Source of the DNA: Pseudomonas sp. SG20056
Lineage (GTDB): Bacteria > Pseudomonadota > Gammaproteobacteria > Pseudomonadales > Pseudomonadaceae
Length of the DNA stretch: 64,000 nucleotides
Assembly (NCBI RefSeq): GCF_031764535.1
Contig: NZ_CP134499.1
Span: forward strand, 682,001-746,000
Direction: 5' to 3'
Shown piece after piece: positions 55,358-64,000 of the stretch (position 1 is the stretch's first letter; each line of letters opens with the position of its first letter). The notes beneath the pieces were generated by a model that was not told the DNA's origin, searched no databases, and worked only from the letters and a program-made list of their open reading frames with translations. The position numbers were made by a program, and so were the translations under genes.

Positions 55358-56311
55358 ATGATGTCCGCTGCGAAAGGGGTGCTAGGACGGCTACCTGATG
55401 TAAGCCCATGGAAATGGGCGCTGTTACTGCTGGCGTTGACCCTGGTTTACCAGATAGGCGTGCAGCACCTGGATAACCGTCTGTATTTCTGGATCAAGAC
55501 CTCCTGGCATGAAACCGAATGGGAAAGCCGCAGCCTGTGGCTGCCCGAGTACCAGGTGCGCATTGATGCGCTGCCGATTGCCGGAGTGAGCAACAACCTG
55601 TCCGGCCTGACCTACGACGAAGGCTGTGACCAGCTCTGGGCGGTGGTCAATAACCCCGAGGAGCTGCTGGCGCTGAGCAAGGAGGGTGAGCTGTTGGCGC
55701 GTTATCCGCTCAGCGGCTTCAGCGATGTCGAAGGCATCACTTACCTGGGCGATAACCTCTTGTTGCTGGCTGAAGAGCGCGACCAGGCGCTGGTGGTGGT
55801 CGAGCTGCCGGAAAAATCCGGTGCTCTGTTTCGCGAGGATTACCGGGCGCTGACTCTGGGCATTGATCTGGGCGGCAACCAAGGCTTTGAAGGGGTCGGC
55901 TACGACCGTGCGGGTGACCGACTGTATGTGGTCAAGGAGCATTCACCGCGCAAGCTGTATGAGGTGCGAGGCCTGAAATCCAGCTTCCAGGGTGACTTCA
56001 ACCTGCAGGTGATCGATCGCCAGGCCTGGATCGATCACAAGGTGTTTGCCACGGACTTGTCATCGGTGCATTACGACGAGCAGACCGGGCATCTGGCCCT
56101 GCTCAGCGATGAGTCCAAGGTGCTGATCGAACTGGATGCCGAGGACGGCAAGCTGATCAGTTTCCGCTCGCTGCTCAGTGGCTTCGCCGGGCTGCAAGAC
56201 AGCGTGCCGCAGGGCGAGGGTCTGACCCTGGATGACCAGGGCAACCTCTATCTGGTCAGCGAGCCCAATCTGTTCTACCGCTTCACACGCGAGAGTCGGC
56301 CGGGTGCTTAA
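55358..56311 (+). CDS. SdiA-regulated-type beta-propeller protein (YjiK-like)
   Basis: 317 residues starting at tandem ATGs (55358 or 55361). One N-terminal membrane helix (WALLLLALTLVYQIGV) anchors a beta-propeller-like domain with repeats such as SGLTYDEGCDQLWAVVNNPEELL and GVGYDRAGDRLYVVKEHSP. The family may bind calcium or esters; the role is unknown. The stop overlaps the convergent DUF606 gene end by 4 bases. Confidence 0.85.
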   Translation: MMSAAKGVLGRLPDVSPWKWALLLLALTLVYQIGVQHLDNRLYFWIKTSWHETEWESRSLWLPEYQVRIDALPIAGVSNNLSGLTYDEGCDQLWAVVNNPEELLALSKEGELLARYPLSGFSDVEGITYLGDNLLLLAEERDQALVVVELPEKSGALFREDYRALTLGIDLGGNQGFEGVGYDRAGDRLYVVKEHSPRKLYEVRGLKSSFQGDFNLQVIDRQAWIDHKVFATDLSSVHYDEQTGHLALLSDESKVLIELDAEDGKLISFRSLLSGFAGLQDSVPQGEGLTLDDQGNLYLVSEPNLFYRFTRESRPGA

Positions 56312-56757
56312 CCGCGCCTGATCAGCCAGATGCCGACGACGATCAGCAGCAGGCCGCCGACTTTGCCTGCGGTGATCGGCGCTTCACGAAAGCCGGCCCA
56401 GCCGAAGTGGTCCAAGGTCAGGGCCATGCTCAGCTGTCCGGCGATCACCAGGGCCATAAACAGCACGGCGCCGACGCGTGGGCCGGCAAAGGCGGCGGTG
56501 GCGATAAACATCACCCCTAGCAGGCCGCCACTCCAGTGCCACCAGGTCAGACCTTTGAGCGCGGCGAAGCTGGGGAATTCGCGCTGCACCAGCACCAGAA
56601 TCAGCAGCGCCAGAGTGCCAACGGCAAAGGACACCAGTGCGGCGGCCAGCACGCTGGACACCTGCTTGGCCAGTTGCCCGTTGATCCCGGCTTGCAGCGG
56701 CAGGCATGCGCCGGCAACGAAAGGCAGGGCCATCAACCACCAGGTCGGGGCAGGCAT
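56308..56757 (-). CDS. DMT-family DUF606 (YdcZ-like) membrane transporter
   Basis: 149 residues from the ATG at 56757 (GGAG upstream). Five hydrophobic helices with the family's conserved ACLPLQAGINGQLAKQVSS segment. These half-size proteins work as dimers; the substrate is unknown. It precedes the SdiA-type gene end tail to tail. Confidence 0.85.
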   Translation of the reverse strand: MPAPTWWLMALPFVAGACLPLQAGINGQLAKQVSSVLAAALVSFAVGTLALLILVLVQREFPSFAALKGLTWWHWSGGLLGVMFIATAAFAGPRVGAVLFMALVIAGQLSMALTLDHFGWAGFREAPITAGKVGGLLLIVVGIWLIRRG

Positions 56758-56852
56758 GGGGCATCTCCAGAACGGCAAGGGCGGATGAGTATGCCGTAAA
56801 AGCTGTCCGCCTCGTCAGCCTCAACCAGGCCAGATTGCCGCTCAGCGCATGC

Positions 56853-56884
56853 AAAAAAGCCTGGGTTTTTGACCCAGGCCTTTT
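56853..56884 (-). terminator. Terminator of the MBL-fold gene
   Basis: GCCTGGGT and ACCCAGGC form an 8-bp stem with a 5-base loop; the minus strand reads into TTTTTT. It lies 34 bases beyond the MBL gene stop. Confidence 0.88.
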
Positions 56885-56917
56885 GCGTGTAGTGCGTGAC
56901 TAATCAGCGGCTGTGGC

Positions 56918-57790
56918 TTACGGCCACTGCATTTCACCTTTGAGCACCTTGGCGCTCAGTTCCAGGCTGCTGGCGTCGAGCAGCTGCGGGTACTTGGCCT
57001 TCATCGCTTCAATCAGCGCCTGGCTGTTCTTGGCTTTGGGCAGCGCGGCTTCCAGGTCATTCAGGTAGTTGCGGGTAAAGCGCAGGTCATCCAGGTTCAG
57101 GTTCGGCTGGCCCATAAAGTGACCCGGTACCAGGGTTTTCGGTTGCAGCGCTTGCAGTTCATCCAGGGATTTCAGCCAGGATTTACGCGCCTCTGCGGTT
57201 TGTGCATCGGCAATCCAGGGATGGATGTTGGCGTAGGTCAGCACGCCGCCGACCACCGCCTTGATGCTCGGAATCCACAGGCTGGTGTGCTTGGGGTCAT
57301 GGCCGATCAGCTCGATGCGCTGGCCTTCCAGGCTCAGGTGGTCGCCTTGCAGCGCTTGCGGCACCACGGTGCGGGCCGGGGCGCTGTCCTTGAGGATCGG
57401 GCCCCAGTAGGCCAGCTTCGGCTCGCGGCTTTTTTCGATATAGGCGATGGTCTGCGGCGTGGCCAGGACTTTGGCCTCGGGGAAGGCGCGGGTCAGGGTG
57501 TCCAGACCGAAGTAGAAATCCGGGTCGCCGTGGCTGATAAAGATGGTGGTCAGGGTCTTGCCGCTGGCCTGGATGCGCTCGACCAGTTCCTGCGCTTCGC
57601 GGTTGGAGAACTGCGCATCGACCAGGATGGCCTCGCGTTCGCCGCTGATCAGCGTTGAAGTCACTGGGAAAATGGCCCTGTCGCCTGGGTTGTAGACATC
57701 CAGGGTCAGCGGTTGGGCGAAAGCGGTGCTGGCCAGGGTCAGCAGGCTGGCGCTGGCGAGCAGGCTGCGCAGGTGAGTGATGATCGACAT
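56918..57790 (-). CDS. Periplasmic MBL-fold hydrolase-like protein with atypical metal motif
   Basis: 290 residues from the ATG at 57790. A signal peptide (LLASASLLTLASTAFA) precedes a metallo-beta-lactamase fold (VTSTLISGEREAILVDAQFS, IFISHGDPDFYFGLDTL, LVPGHFMGQ). The usual HxHxDH ligand set reads HGDPDF: the second and last His are Asp and Phe, so only one histidine and the aspartates remain. It may bind fewer or different metals, or have lost hydrolase activity. A divergent LysR regulator gene lies 99 bp away and likely controls it. Confidence 0.85.
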   Translation of the reverse strand: MSIITHLRSLLASASLLTLASTAFAQPLTLDVYNPGDRAIFPVTSTLISGEREAILVDAQFSNREAQELVERIQASGKTLTTIFISHGDPDFYFGLDTLTRAFPEAKVLATPQTIAYIEKSREPKLAYWGPILKDSAPARTVVPQALQGDHLSLEGQRIELIGHDPKHTSLWIPSIKAVVGGVLTYANIHPWIADAQTAEARKSWLKSLDELQALQPKTLVPGHFMGQPNLNLDDLRFTRNYLNDLEAALPKAKNSQALIEAMKAKYPQLLDASSLELSAKVLKGEMQWP

Positions 57791-57889
57791 GGGGAACTCC
57801 TGTTGAGTGAATGAGCTCATCTTAGTTGCTTTAAATCGATCAAAAAGCCCCGTAATCTGCGCATGTTTGTTGCGTTAGATGGGCTAATT

Positions 57890-58789
57890 ATGGATCGCCT
57901 GACGGCTACGCGGGTTTTTGTCGAAGTGGTGGAACGCGGCAGCCAGACCGCAGCCGCCGATGCGCTGGAGATGTCGCGGGCAATGGTCTCGCGTTACCTC
58001 GGCGAACTGGAAACCTGGGTCGGCGCGCGCCTGCTGCACCGCACCACACGCAAGCTGAGCCTGACCGGTGCCGGCGAGCAGTTGCTTGGCCAGTGCCGCG
58101 AGATGCTGGCCATGGCCGAGGCCATGCAGAGCGTCAGCCGTACCGATGAGGCAGCGCCGCGTGGCACCTTGCGCATCGCTTGTAGCCAGTCGCTGGCACA
58201 GGCCTGGCTGGTGCACGCGCTGGATGGCTTCACCCGCCTGTATCCGCAGGTCAGCATCGATCTGCTGGTGGGCAGTCAGGCGGTCAACCTGGTGGAAGCG
58301 CGTATCGACCTGGCCCTGCGCATCACCAATCAGCTCGACCCCAATCTGATCGCCCGTCAGTTGGCGGTATGCCGCTCGGTGGTGTGCGCCACCCCGGCGT
58401 ACCTGGCCAGGCATGGCACGCCGCAGCGGCCCGAGGAACTGGCCCAACACAACTGCCTGAGTTACGCCTACTTCGGCCGCAGCATCTGGGAGTTCAGCCG
58501 TGCCGATGAGCCGCATGCCGTGGCGGTCAGCGGCAACCTCAGCGCCAATGAATCCATGGTGCTGCTGGAGGCGGTGCTGGCCGATATTGGCATCAGTTTG
58601 CAGCCGCGCTATTCGGTCGGCGCGCATCTGCGCTCCGGGGCGCTGGTACAGTTGCTGCCTGACTACGAGCCACAGCAACTGGGCATCCACGCCCTCTACG
58701 GTACGCGCCGGCAAATGCCGCCGGCGCTGCGGGCGCTGCTGGACTTTCTGATTGAGCGGTTTGCAGATCGGCCGGATTGGGACCTGTAA
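57890..58789 (+). CDS. LysR-family transcriptional regulator
   Basis: 299 residues from the ATG at 57890 (MDRLTATRVFVEVVERGS); the frame extends 9 codons further but without benefit. An N-terminal winged helix (QTAAADALEMSRAMVSRYLGELE) and a C-terminal effector domain are complete. The likely target is the divergent MBL-fold gene, through the 99-bp shared region; the inducer is unknown. Confidence 0.92.
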   Translation: MDRLTATRVFVEVVERGSQTAAADALEMSRAMVSRYLGELETWVGARLLHRTTRKLSLTGAGEQLLGQCREMLAMAEAMQSVSRTDEAAPRGTLRIACSQSLAQAWLVHALDGFTRLYPQVSIDLLVGSQAVNLVEARIDLALRITNQLDPNLIARQLAVCRSVVCATPAYLARHGTPQRPEELAQHNCLSYAYFGRSIWEFSRADEPHAVAVSGNLSANESMVLLEAVLADIGISLQPRYSVGAHLRSGALVQLLPDYEPQQLGIHALYGTRRQMPPALRALLDFLIERFADRPDWDL

Positions 58790-58795
58790 ACCGCT

Positions 58796-59284
58796 CTACA
58801 GGGGCTTGCTGAACTGGATCAGCGCGACGCGCTGGCCCTTGGGGTCGCGGCGTTCGACCACGCCGCTGAGGGCATAACCGAGCTTGGGGTAGAGCAGCAG
58901 GCCGGCGCTGTTGGCGTTGAAGCACGACACCTGCATACGTTTGGCGTGGTAATGCTCGCGGGCCAGCTGCTCCATCACCGCCACCAGATAGTGCGCCACG
59001 CCGTGGCCACGGGCCCAGGGGGCGACCATCAGATTGCCGAGGGCGCAGTGGTCGTCGTAGTGCCACTGGTAGAAGTTGGCAAAACCGGCCACTCGGCCAT
59101 CAAGCAGTACCACGGTGCTGTCGCGGCGTTCGGCCATGGCGGCGGCCAACTGGCCGATGCTCAGCGGCCAGTCGGCCTTGGGATGGCAGAAGAACAGCTC
59201 ATCGGCGTTCTGTGGAAAACCGACGATCTCGACCAGGTCAGCCGCCGCAGCGGGGCGGTGGCTGAGGTGTGGGGTTGGGTTCAT
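58796..59284 (-). CDS. GNAT-family N-acetyltransferase
   Basis: 162 residues with the acetyl-CoA loop MVAPWARGHGVAHYLVAVM (R/Q-x-x-G-x-G/A) and C-terminal strand SCFNANSAGLLLYPKLGY. It transfers an acetyl group to an amine; substrate unknown. It is 6 bases from the convergent LysR stop. Confidence 0.9.
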   Translation of the reverse strand: MNPTPHLSHRPAAAADLVEIVGFPQNADELFFCHPKADWPLSIGQLAAAMAERRDSTVVLLDGRVAGFANFYQWHYDDHCALGNLMVAPWARGHGVAHYLVAVMEQLAREHYHAKRMQVSCFNANSAGLLLYPKLGYALSGVVERRDPKGQRVALIQFSKPL

Positions 59285-59300
59285 GCAACATCCTTGTCGG

Positions 59301-59864
59301 TCAGCGGGGCGGGTACTGGTTCAGTACGTCGGCGACGGTACGGCGTATCGCAGCCTCGCGCTCGCTGGGGCTGGGTTGGCGGCTGCGCAGGACCTGTTCG
59401 GCACTGCCGCGCCAGACCAGTTTGCCGTCCTTGCCGTCGAGTAGATCGATCTGCAGGGTGCCGACCTGATAGTCCAGGGTGCGGGTTTCCACGTAACTCG
59501 GGCCGCCCCAGAAACCGCCATTCCAGGGATTGCCCCAGGCGCCGCCGAGCTGGGTGCTGACCTGCTGCTGGCGATTGTCGACGATCATCCACACCTGCAC
59601 CTTGAGATCGCCCGGTGTGTTAGCCGCTGCCGGGCGCAGACCGCGCTGATCGAGCTGTTGGCTGATCGCCGTGCGGATGCGCTGATCTGTCAGGTCGCTT
59701 TTCAGGCGTGGGTCATCGGGTTTGTATTGCACGGCGGGCTCCTGCCAACTCCAGCTGCGGTAGGCGGCAAAATCGCGGTTGGGGTCGAAGTCGCGCTGCA
59801 GCTGCGGCGTCTGGCAGGCGCTGAGGATCAGCAACAGGGGCAGTAACAACAGTTGTGCACGCAT
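59301..59864 (-). CDS. DUF4136 lipoprotein, copy 1
   Basis: 187 residues from the ATG at 59864 (AAGGAG upstream). Lipobox LSAC near residue 16; DFDPNRDFAAYRSWSW and DGKDGKLVWRGSAEQVL are the DUF4136 hallmarks. It is anchored in the envelope; function unknown. The second copy lies 24 bases upstream in the same direction, so they are an operon and probably a duplication. Confidence 0.87.
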   Translation of the reverse strand: MRAQLLLLPLLLILSACQTPQLQRDFDPNRDFAAYRSWSWQEPAVQYKPDDPRLKSDLTDQRIRTAISQQLDQRGLRPAAANTPGDLKVQVWMIVDNRQQQVSTQLGGAWGNPWNGGFWGGPSYVETRTLDYQVGTLQIDLLDGKDGKLVWRGSAEQVLRSRQPSPSEREAAIRRTVADVLNQYPPR

Positions 59865-59888
59865 GGGTGCTCTCCTTGAGTTCAGCAA

Positions 59889-60482
59889 TCAGTTTGGCGG
59901 ATACGCCGCCAGGGCCTGTTGTACGGCGTTGCGCAGTGCGGCGGCGCGTTCACTCTGGCTGCCGCTGTTGCGGGTTTCGGCATGGCCGTTCCACACCGGC
60001 TGACCACTCTGGCCATCGAACAGTTCGATGCGTACCACCATGACGTCTTCGGTGTAGCTGCGCACCAGCGGCGCGCTGCCCCACATGCCGTAGTCATTGC
60101 CATAGCGACTATGGCCGTAATGGCTGCCGTACTGTTCCGTGACCTGACGCAAGCGCTGCTCCAGACGCAGCTCGGCGCTGACCTTGAGGTCGCTGGTTTT
60201 ACCGACGCGATGCGGGCGCAGGCCGCGTTGGTCGAGGGCATTGCTGAGGGCTTCCTGCACCTGCTCGGAGCTGGCCCAGGCCGTACCGGCAGGCAGGCGT
60301 TGCCAGCTCCAGGTGCGGTAGCGCGCATAGTCGCGCGGCGCAGCCGGGTAGGCGCTGCGGTCCAGTTGTTGGGGCGAGTGAGCGGGTGCCGGCGGCATTG
60401 GCTTGCTGTCGGCGATATAGGGATTCTGGCTCTGGCAGGCCGCGAGGCTCACCATTAGCAGTAATGTGCCCAGTCTTTTCAT
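59889..60482 (-). CDS. DUF4136 lipoprotein, copy 2
   Basis: 197 residues, lipobox LAAC near residue 16, the DUF4136 core [14 protein letters not shown], then [12 protein letters not shown] and [14 protein letters not shown]. It shares the layout of the neighbouring copy but has an insertion rich in Tyr/Gly/His ([15 protein letters not shown]). It is the upstream gene of the pair. Confidence 0.87.
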   Translation of the reverse strand: MKRLGTLLLMVSLAACQSQNPYIADSKPMPPAPAHSPQQLDRSAYPAAPRDYARYRTWSWQRLPAGTAWASSEQVQEALSNALDQRGLRPHRVGKTSDLKVSAELRLEQRLRQVTEQYGSHYGHSRYGNDYGMWGSAPLVRSYTEDVMVVRIELFDGQSGQPVWNGHAETRNSGSQSERAAALRNAVQQALAAYPPN

Positions 60483-60511
60483 TGAGTGTTCAGCCTCCAG
60501 TGAGAGGGCAA

Positions 60512-61261
60512 TCAGCGTGGCCGGCAGATCCAGTGCAGGTAGCGCCCCAGCCCAGCAAAGCTCGGGTGGCGGCGGTAGGCCAGCTCCATTTCCAGCAGGT
60601 CGAGCAGCTCAGCCTTGGCTTGGAACGGCTGCGGCATATAGTCGTGAAACACCCGCACGCCACTCTGGCTTTCGATCTGCCAATTAGCCTCAAGTTGCGC
60701 CGCCAGCTCGCGCGGATCAAGCGGCATCTGCGGGGTCAGGCTCTGTTTTTCCCCGGCGAACTCGGCCTTGCGCAGTTTGCGGAAGTGGCCCTTGAGCAGG
60801 TTACGGTAGATCAGCGCGTCCTTGTTGTAGAACGCCAACGACAGCCAGCCGCCGGGCGCGCACAGCTGGTGAAGCACCGGCAGGATGCTGTGCGGCTCGG
60901 CTAACCATTCCAGCACCGCATGGCAGATCACCAGGTCATAGGGTTGCTCAAGCTGGCCGAGCAGGTCCTGCCAAGGTGTCTGGATAAAGGTGGCGTCTTG
61001 TCCAGCGGCGGCAAAGCGCTCGCGGGCGCCATTCAACATCGGCTCGGCGGGTTCCGTCAGCGTCACCTGATGGCCACGCTCGGCCAGCCACAGCGACATA
61101 TGGCCGAGGCCCGCGCCGATATCCAGCACCCGCAGTGGGCGTTCGGGCAGCGCTTCGGCCAGGTCAGCCTGGAGCACGGCCAGGCGAATCGCGCCCTTGG
61201 CGCCGCCATAGATCTTCTCGGCAAAGCGCGTGGCCAGTTCGTCGAAGTGACGATCACTCAT
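60512..61261 (-). CDS. cmoM: tRNA 5-carboxymethoxyuridine methyltransferase CmoM
   Basis: 249 residues. The N-terminus [21 protein letters not shown] and C-terminal [13 protein letters not shown] and LGRYLHWI match E. coli CmoM (SmtA); SAM motif I is [19 protein letters not shown] and motif IV is [14 protein letters not shown]. It methylates carboxymethoxyuridine at tRNA wobble position 34. It overlaps the preceding pyrophosphohydrolase gene by 8 bases. Confidence 0.9.
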   Translation of the reverse strand: MSDRHFDELATRFAEKIYGGAKGAIRLAVLQADLAEALPERPLRVLDIGAGLGHMSLWLAERGHQVTLTEPAEPMLNGARERFAAAGQDATFIQTPWQDLLGQLEQPYDLVICHAVLEWLAEPHSILPVLHQLCAPGGWLSLAFYNKDALIYRNLLKGHFRKLRKAEFAGEKQSLTPQMPLDPRELAAQLEANWQIESQSGVRVFHDYMPQPFQAKAELLDLLEMELAYRRHPSFAGLGRYLHWICRPR

Positions 61262-61574
61262 TGGATGCGCTCCCGAGGAAGCGCCGTTCGTTGTCGGCCA
61301 GCTTGGCGCGCACCACCTGTTCCATGTCCAGGCCCAGCTCGTCGCACAGCAGCACCAGGTAGAGGATCACGTCGCCGATTTCCTGGCCGGCATGGGCCAG
61401 TTGTTCAGCTGGCAGTTCGCGGGACTGCGCTTCGGTCAGCCACTGGAAGATTTCCACCAGCTCGGCCATTTCCACGCTGGCCGCCATGGCCAGGTTCTTC
61501 GGGCTGTGGAAGGGCCGCCAGTCGTTGTGGTCACGAATGGCGTGCATGCGGGTGGTCAGTTCGGAGAGGTTCAT
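61254..61574 (-). CDS. MazG-like nucleotide pyrophosphohydrolase
   Basis: 106 residues from the ATG at 61574 (GGAG upstream). All-alpha NTP-PPase fold with the metal-binding pattern ExxE ... ExxD (EMAELVEIFQW, EIGDVILYL), like the dCTPase/RS21-C6 group that removes abnormal nucleotides. ATG-stop overlap with cmoM suggests coupled translation. Confidence 0.9.
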   Translation of the reverse strand: MNLSELTTRMHAIRDHNDWRPFHSPKNLAMAASVEMAELVEIFQWLTEAQSRELPAEQLAHAGQEIGDVILYLVLLCDELGLDMEQVVRAKLADNERRFLGSASNE

Positions 61575-61650
61575 CAGGCGCTCCAGCAAAGAGGAGCATA
61601 GCTTCGGGGTTTGCCGGCCGGTCTTCAAGCCGGCAAACCGCTGCGGCGGG

Positions 61651-62412
61651 TTATGGGTAGCCGCTTTCGTTGGGGTTGTGAGTCACTTCCAGCACGCGCC
61701 AGACGTTGGCATAGACGCTTTCCTGGGAAAACGTGATGCGCCCCTTGCCTTTGTACAGCGACACCACGCGGGCGACGTCCTTGCCTTTGAAGTTGAACGG
61801 GATCCAGGCCTTGCCTGTCTGGTGCGAGAAGGTGGCGGTCGGCGCGCCGAGCAGCGCATTGACTTCATCCATGCTCATGCCGGTGCGTATATCGCTGAAC
61901 GAGCCGCTGCCCTGGGCGGCGGTCGCTGGTGCAGCAGCGGGCGTCAGCGTTTGCGTGCTAGTAGCCGCTTGGCCTTGGCCGGCGCGGTAGGCGTCCAGGT
62001 TGACGCTGCCTGCGGTATAAGGCGCGCCACCGGCGCTAAGGCTGTCAGCGGCTTTCTCGCAATGACGGTCGAGCTTGCGGTTGTCGGAGTTGGCCACCAC
62101 TTCGGCCAGCACTGGCTTGTAGCGGCCGTTGCCCGAGCTGGCCAAGGCCTTGCAGACCCAGGCGAGGGCGTCGGAGGTGGTGTTGTCAGTGGCGCTGCGG
62201 TACTTCTGCAGCAGCACCTCGGCGGCCACGTCGAGGGTTTCCTGGTCCCGGTAACCGCTGTGGTAGATGCTCTGCGCGGCTTCGCGGATCGACACCGGGC
62301 CGCCCTGCACCAGCTGATTGACATAGCGCTGCCCGGACGCGTCCAGGGCATGGGCCTGTAACGCAGTGCAAGCAAGGACGAAGGACGTGGCAAGTACGGC
62401 GGTGTTTTTCAT
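61651..62412 (-). CDS. Secreted protein with C-terminal SmpA/BamE-like domain
   Basis: 253 residues from the ATG at 62412, which opens a signal peptide ending at ALQAHA. The first part is a helical repeat region with conserved cysteines (WVCKAL, DRHCEKAAD); the C-terminal third (SFSDIRTGMSMDEVNALLGAPTATFSHQTG) resembles the SmpA/OmlA domain of BamE. No lipobox. A link to outer-membrane assembly is only an inference. The upstream frame to 62508 is discarded. Confidence 0.75.
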   Translation of the reverse strand: MKNTAVLATSFVLACTALQAHALDASGQRYVNQLVQGGPVSIREAAQSIYHSGYRDQETLDVAAEVLLQKYRSATDNTTSDALAWVCKALASSGNGRYKPVLAEVVANSDNRKLDRHCEKAADSLSAGGAPYTAGSVNLDAYRAGQGQAATSTQTLTPAAAPATAAQGSGSFSDIRTGMSMDEVNALLGAPTATFSHQTGKAWIPFNFKGKDVARVVSLYKGKGRITFSQESVYANVWRVLEVTHNPNESGYP

Positions 62413-62523
62413 GCTGATGCTCTCTATTCCACTGGAGTTGTCTAGGGTCGACCGTGACCGCATGGGCGCGGGAGGCATCACGATAATCCGCACCCGAAAA
62501 AACGCCAAGCCCTTGCTGTACGC

Positions 62524-63378
62524 CTAGTCCAGCGGCTGCCAGCTACCGCTCATATGCACCAGCTCATCCTGGCCGAGCAGGCTGAACTGGCCATGGCTGC
62601 CGGGCTCGCTGGCCAGTAAGCGCACTTCGGCCGGCAATAGCACCGGTTTCTGAAAGCGCACGCTCACGGCATAGCCGGCAGCAGGCAGGCGCGGGCCCAG
62701 TTCGGCCAGGGCGCGGCCTTTGTTCCACAGGCCATGGGCAATGGCGCGGGGAAAACCGAATAACTTGGCCGTGGCGGCAAACATATGGATCGGGTTGTAG
62801 TCGCCGGCGATGCGCGCATAACGCCGGCCGATATCCGCAGGTGCGCGCCAGTGTGCCAGAGTGGTTTGCGTAAGCGCGGTTTCGGCTGCGCGTTCGGCTG
62901 GCTTGCCGTCCAGGCGCAGGGCGCGGCAGAGGATGCGGCTGTCGCCTTCCCAAAGCAGGCCTAGCTGGTCGTGCAACTGGGTGATCAGGCTAAAGGTAGC
63001 GCCCTTGTCATGGGGTTGCAGGTCCTGCACCTGCACGCTGACGGAAAACGGCCCGAGGCCGCCGAGTGGGCGCAGCACGCGAATATGGTTTTCCAGGTGC
63101 ACCAGGCCGAGCAGCGGGAAGGGGAAACGCTTGTCGGTGAGCAACTGCATCTGCAGAGCAAACGCCAGGATATGCGGATAGGCAGCGGGCAGCAGATGAT
63201 CGTCGGCAGCGCCGCAAATCTTCCGGTAGCGCGCCAGGTGCTTGGGGTCTAACGTGACCTGGCAGCGCACGCCCAGCTCGGGCAGGCTGCGGCCAGTCAC
63301 ATGGCGGCGCAGTGCGGCGCGCAGAAAAAGACCGGGTAGCGCGGGCGGGGCGGGCAGGTCGAGCCAGTCGATGGCCAT
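62524..63378 (-). CDS. MaoC-type double hot-dog acyl dehydratase-like protein
   Basis: 284 residues with an N-terminal hot-dog region (about 10-150) and a C-terminal MaoC domain whose hydratase motif YARIAGDYNPIHMFAATAKLFGFPRAIAHGL contains the catalytic Asp and His. It probably hydrates or dehydrates an acyl-CoA. A promoter region of 172 bp is shared with a divergent AraC-family gene. Confidence 0.87.
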   Translation of the reverse strand: MAIDWLDLPAPPALPGLFLRAALRRHVTGRSLPELGVRCQVTLDPKHLARYRKICGAADDHLLPAAYPHILAFALQMQLLTDKRFPFPLLGLVHLENHIRVLRPLGGLGPFSVSVQVQDLQPHDKGATFSLITQLHDQLGLLWEGDSRILCRALRLDGKPAERAAETALTQTTLAHWRAPADIGRRYARIAGDYNPIHMFAATAKLFGFPRAIAHGLWNKGRALAELGPRLPAAGYAVSVRFQKPVLLPAEVRLLASEPGSHGQFSLLGQDELVHMSGSWQPLD

Positions 63379-63550
63379 GGGGTCACTCCTCAGAACGGTG
63401 GCAGCAGCTTAGATGGCGCGCCTGTATCTGCATTGGCCGTGCTGCCTGGTTATGTGGCGGGGCAGTCAATTGCCTGCATTCACGCCTTGAGCGCATGGCC
63501 TAAAGCTGCCTAAGATGGCCGCGCCTCGCACACAATAAGAACTCTTCAAT

Positions 63551-64000
63551 ATGCGTGACCTGACTGACGACGTGGCGCTGATGCGCCCCGTGATCGACGC
63601 CCTGCGTGCCAGCGGTACCGACCCTGATCGGGTGCTGGCGCGCGTTGGCCTACCGCCGGGTGGTCTGCCTGCCGGGCGCTTCCCCCATGCCGCCCAAGCG
63701 CTGTTCTGGAAAGCTGCCATCGACGAATGCGGCGAAGAGCATGTCGGCCTCTACCTGGCTCAACACCTGCCGGCCTTCCACGGCCTGCTGCTGGAATACC
63801 TGTTTCTCTCCAGCGAAACCTTCGGTGAAGGCCTGCGCCATGCCCTGCGCTATGTGCGTCTGCTCTCCGACACCCTAAATGCCAAGTTGGAGGTGCAGGA
63901 CGACCGCGCGGTGCTGCTACTTGGGCTTGTTCCCGGCACGCCGCGACACTTCCCTGAGATGCTCGCCGGCGCGGTGATACGCCTGTTTGATGCTCTGACC
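63551..64000 (+). CDS. AraC-family regulator, 3' end missing
   Basis: 150 residues visible (MRDLTDDVALMRPVIDALRA...) until the window end. The N-terminal arabinose-binding-type domain of OruR/ArgR-like pseudomonad AraC regulators is recognisable (LPAGRFPHAAQALFWKAAIDECGEEHVGLYLAQHL). The two C-terminal helix-turn-helix motifs lie outside. It may regulate the divergent MaoC gene. Confidence 0.8.
   Translation, partial: MRDLTDDVALMRPVIDALRASGTDPDRVLARVGLPPGGLPAGRFPHAAQALFWKAAIDECGEEHVGLYLAQHLPAFHGLLLEYLFLSSETFGEGLRHALRYVRLLSDTLNAKLEVQDDRAVLLLGLVPGTPRHFPEMLAGAVIRLFDALT

Overview
The window is a chromosomal segment of a Pseudomonas species. It is GC-rich and tightly packed. Gene order from about 1 to 34 kb follows the P. 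aeruginosa PAO1 block around PA4068 to PA4042: epimerase, oprG, zinc ABC operon, thioredoxin, nrdR-ribD-ribE-ribBA-ribH-nusB-thiL-pgpA, ribA, B12-binding protein, dxs, ispA, xseB. Several insertions and reading differences show it is not PAO1. The synteny is recalled knowledge, not a search. No prophage, integrase, insertion sequence with a transposase, CRISPR array, tRNA or rRNA is visible.

Layout. 0-10 kb is an envelope and metal block: a sugar-nucleotide epimerase (5' cut off), the OmpW porin gene oprG with an Anr-like promoter, a DUF3450-ExbB-ExbB-ExbD-TonB-TPR energy-transduction operon with a Fur-like box, and a zinc operon (His-rich ZrgA-like protein, ABC ATPase, FtsX permease, DUF3299 protein) behind a near-perfect Zur-type inverted repeat. 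10-26 kb is a housekeeping and vitamin block: CnoX-like thioredoxin, methyltransferase, nrdR, riboflavin genes with an FMN riboswitch, nusB, thiL, pgpA, ribA, a BtuF-like protein and convergent btuB with a cobalamin riboswitch, then dxs. A 1095-residue single-chain acyl-CoA carboxylase lies between dxs and ispA-xseB.

31-44 kb: a DUF2214 membrane protein, a GAF-GGDEF cyclase, a MATE exporter, a 141-bp palindromic MITE-like repeat, a bacterial alpha-2-macroglobulin lipoprotein, a small membrane protein, a LasB-type elastase on the opposite strand, and pbpC. The usual alpha-2-macroglobulin/pbpC pair is therefore split by a secreted protease gene.

44-53 kb is a signalling block. A periplasmic sugar-type binding protein precedes a chemoreceptor that has a sigma-28-like promoter and a tandem TTGTATACAA-type operator. 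Next come a membrane GGDEF cyclase, then a solitary Bug/TctC binding protein followed by a Cache-PAS-GGDEF-EAL protein. No transporter subunits accompany either binding protein.

53-64 kb is mixed: universal stress protein plus SulP transporter, SdiA-regulated-type protein, DUF606 transporter, an MBL-fold protein with an atypical metal motif and a divergent LysR regulator, GNAT enzyme, tandem DUF4136 lipoproteins, cmoM, a MazG-type pyrophosphohydrolase, a BamE-like-domain protein, a MaoC-type hydratase, and the 5' part of an AraC-family regulator cut by the window end.
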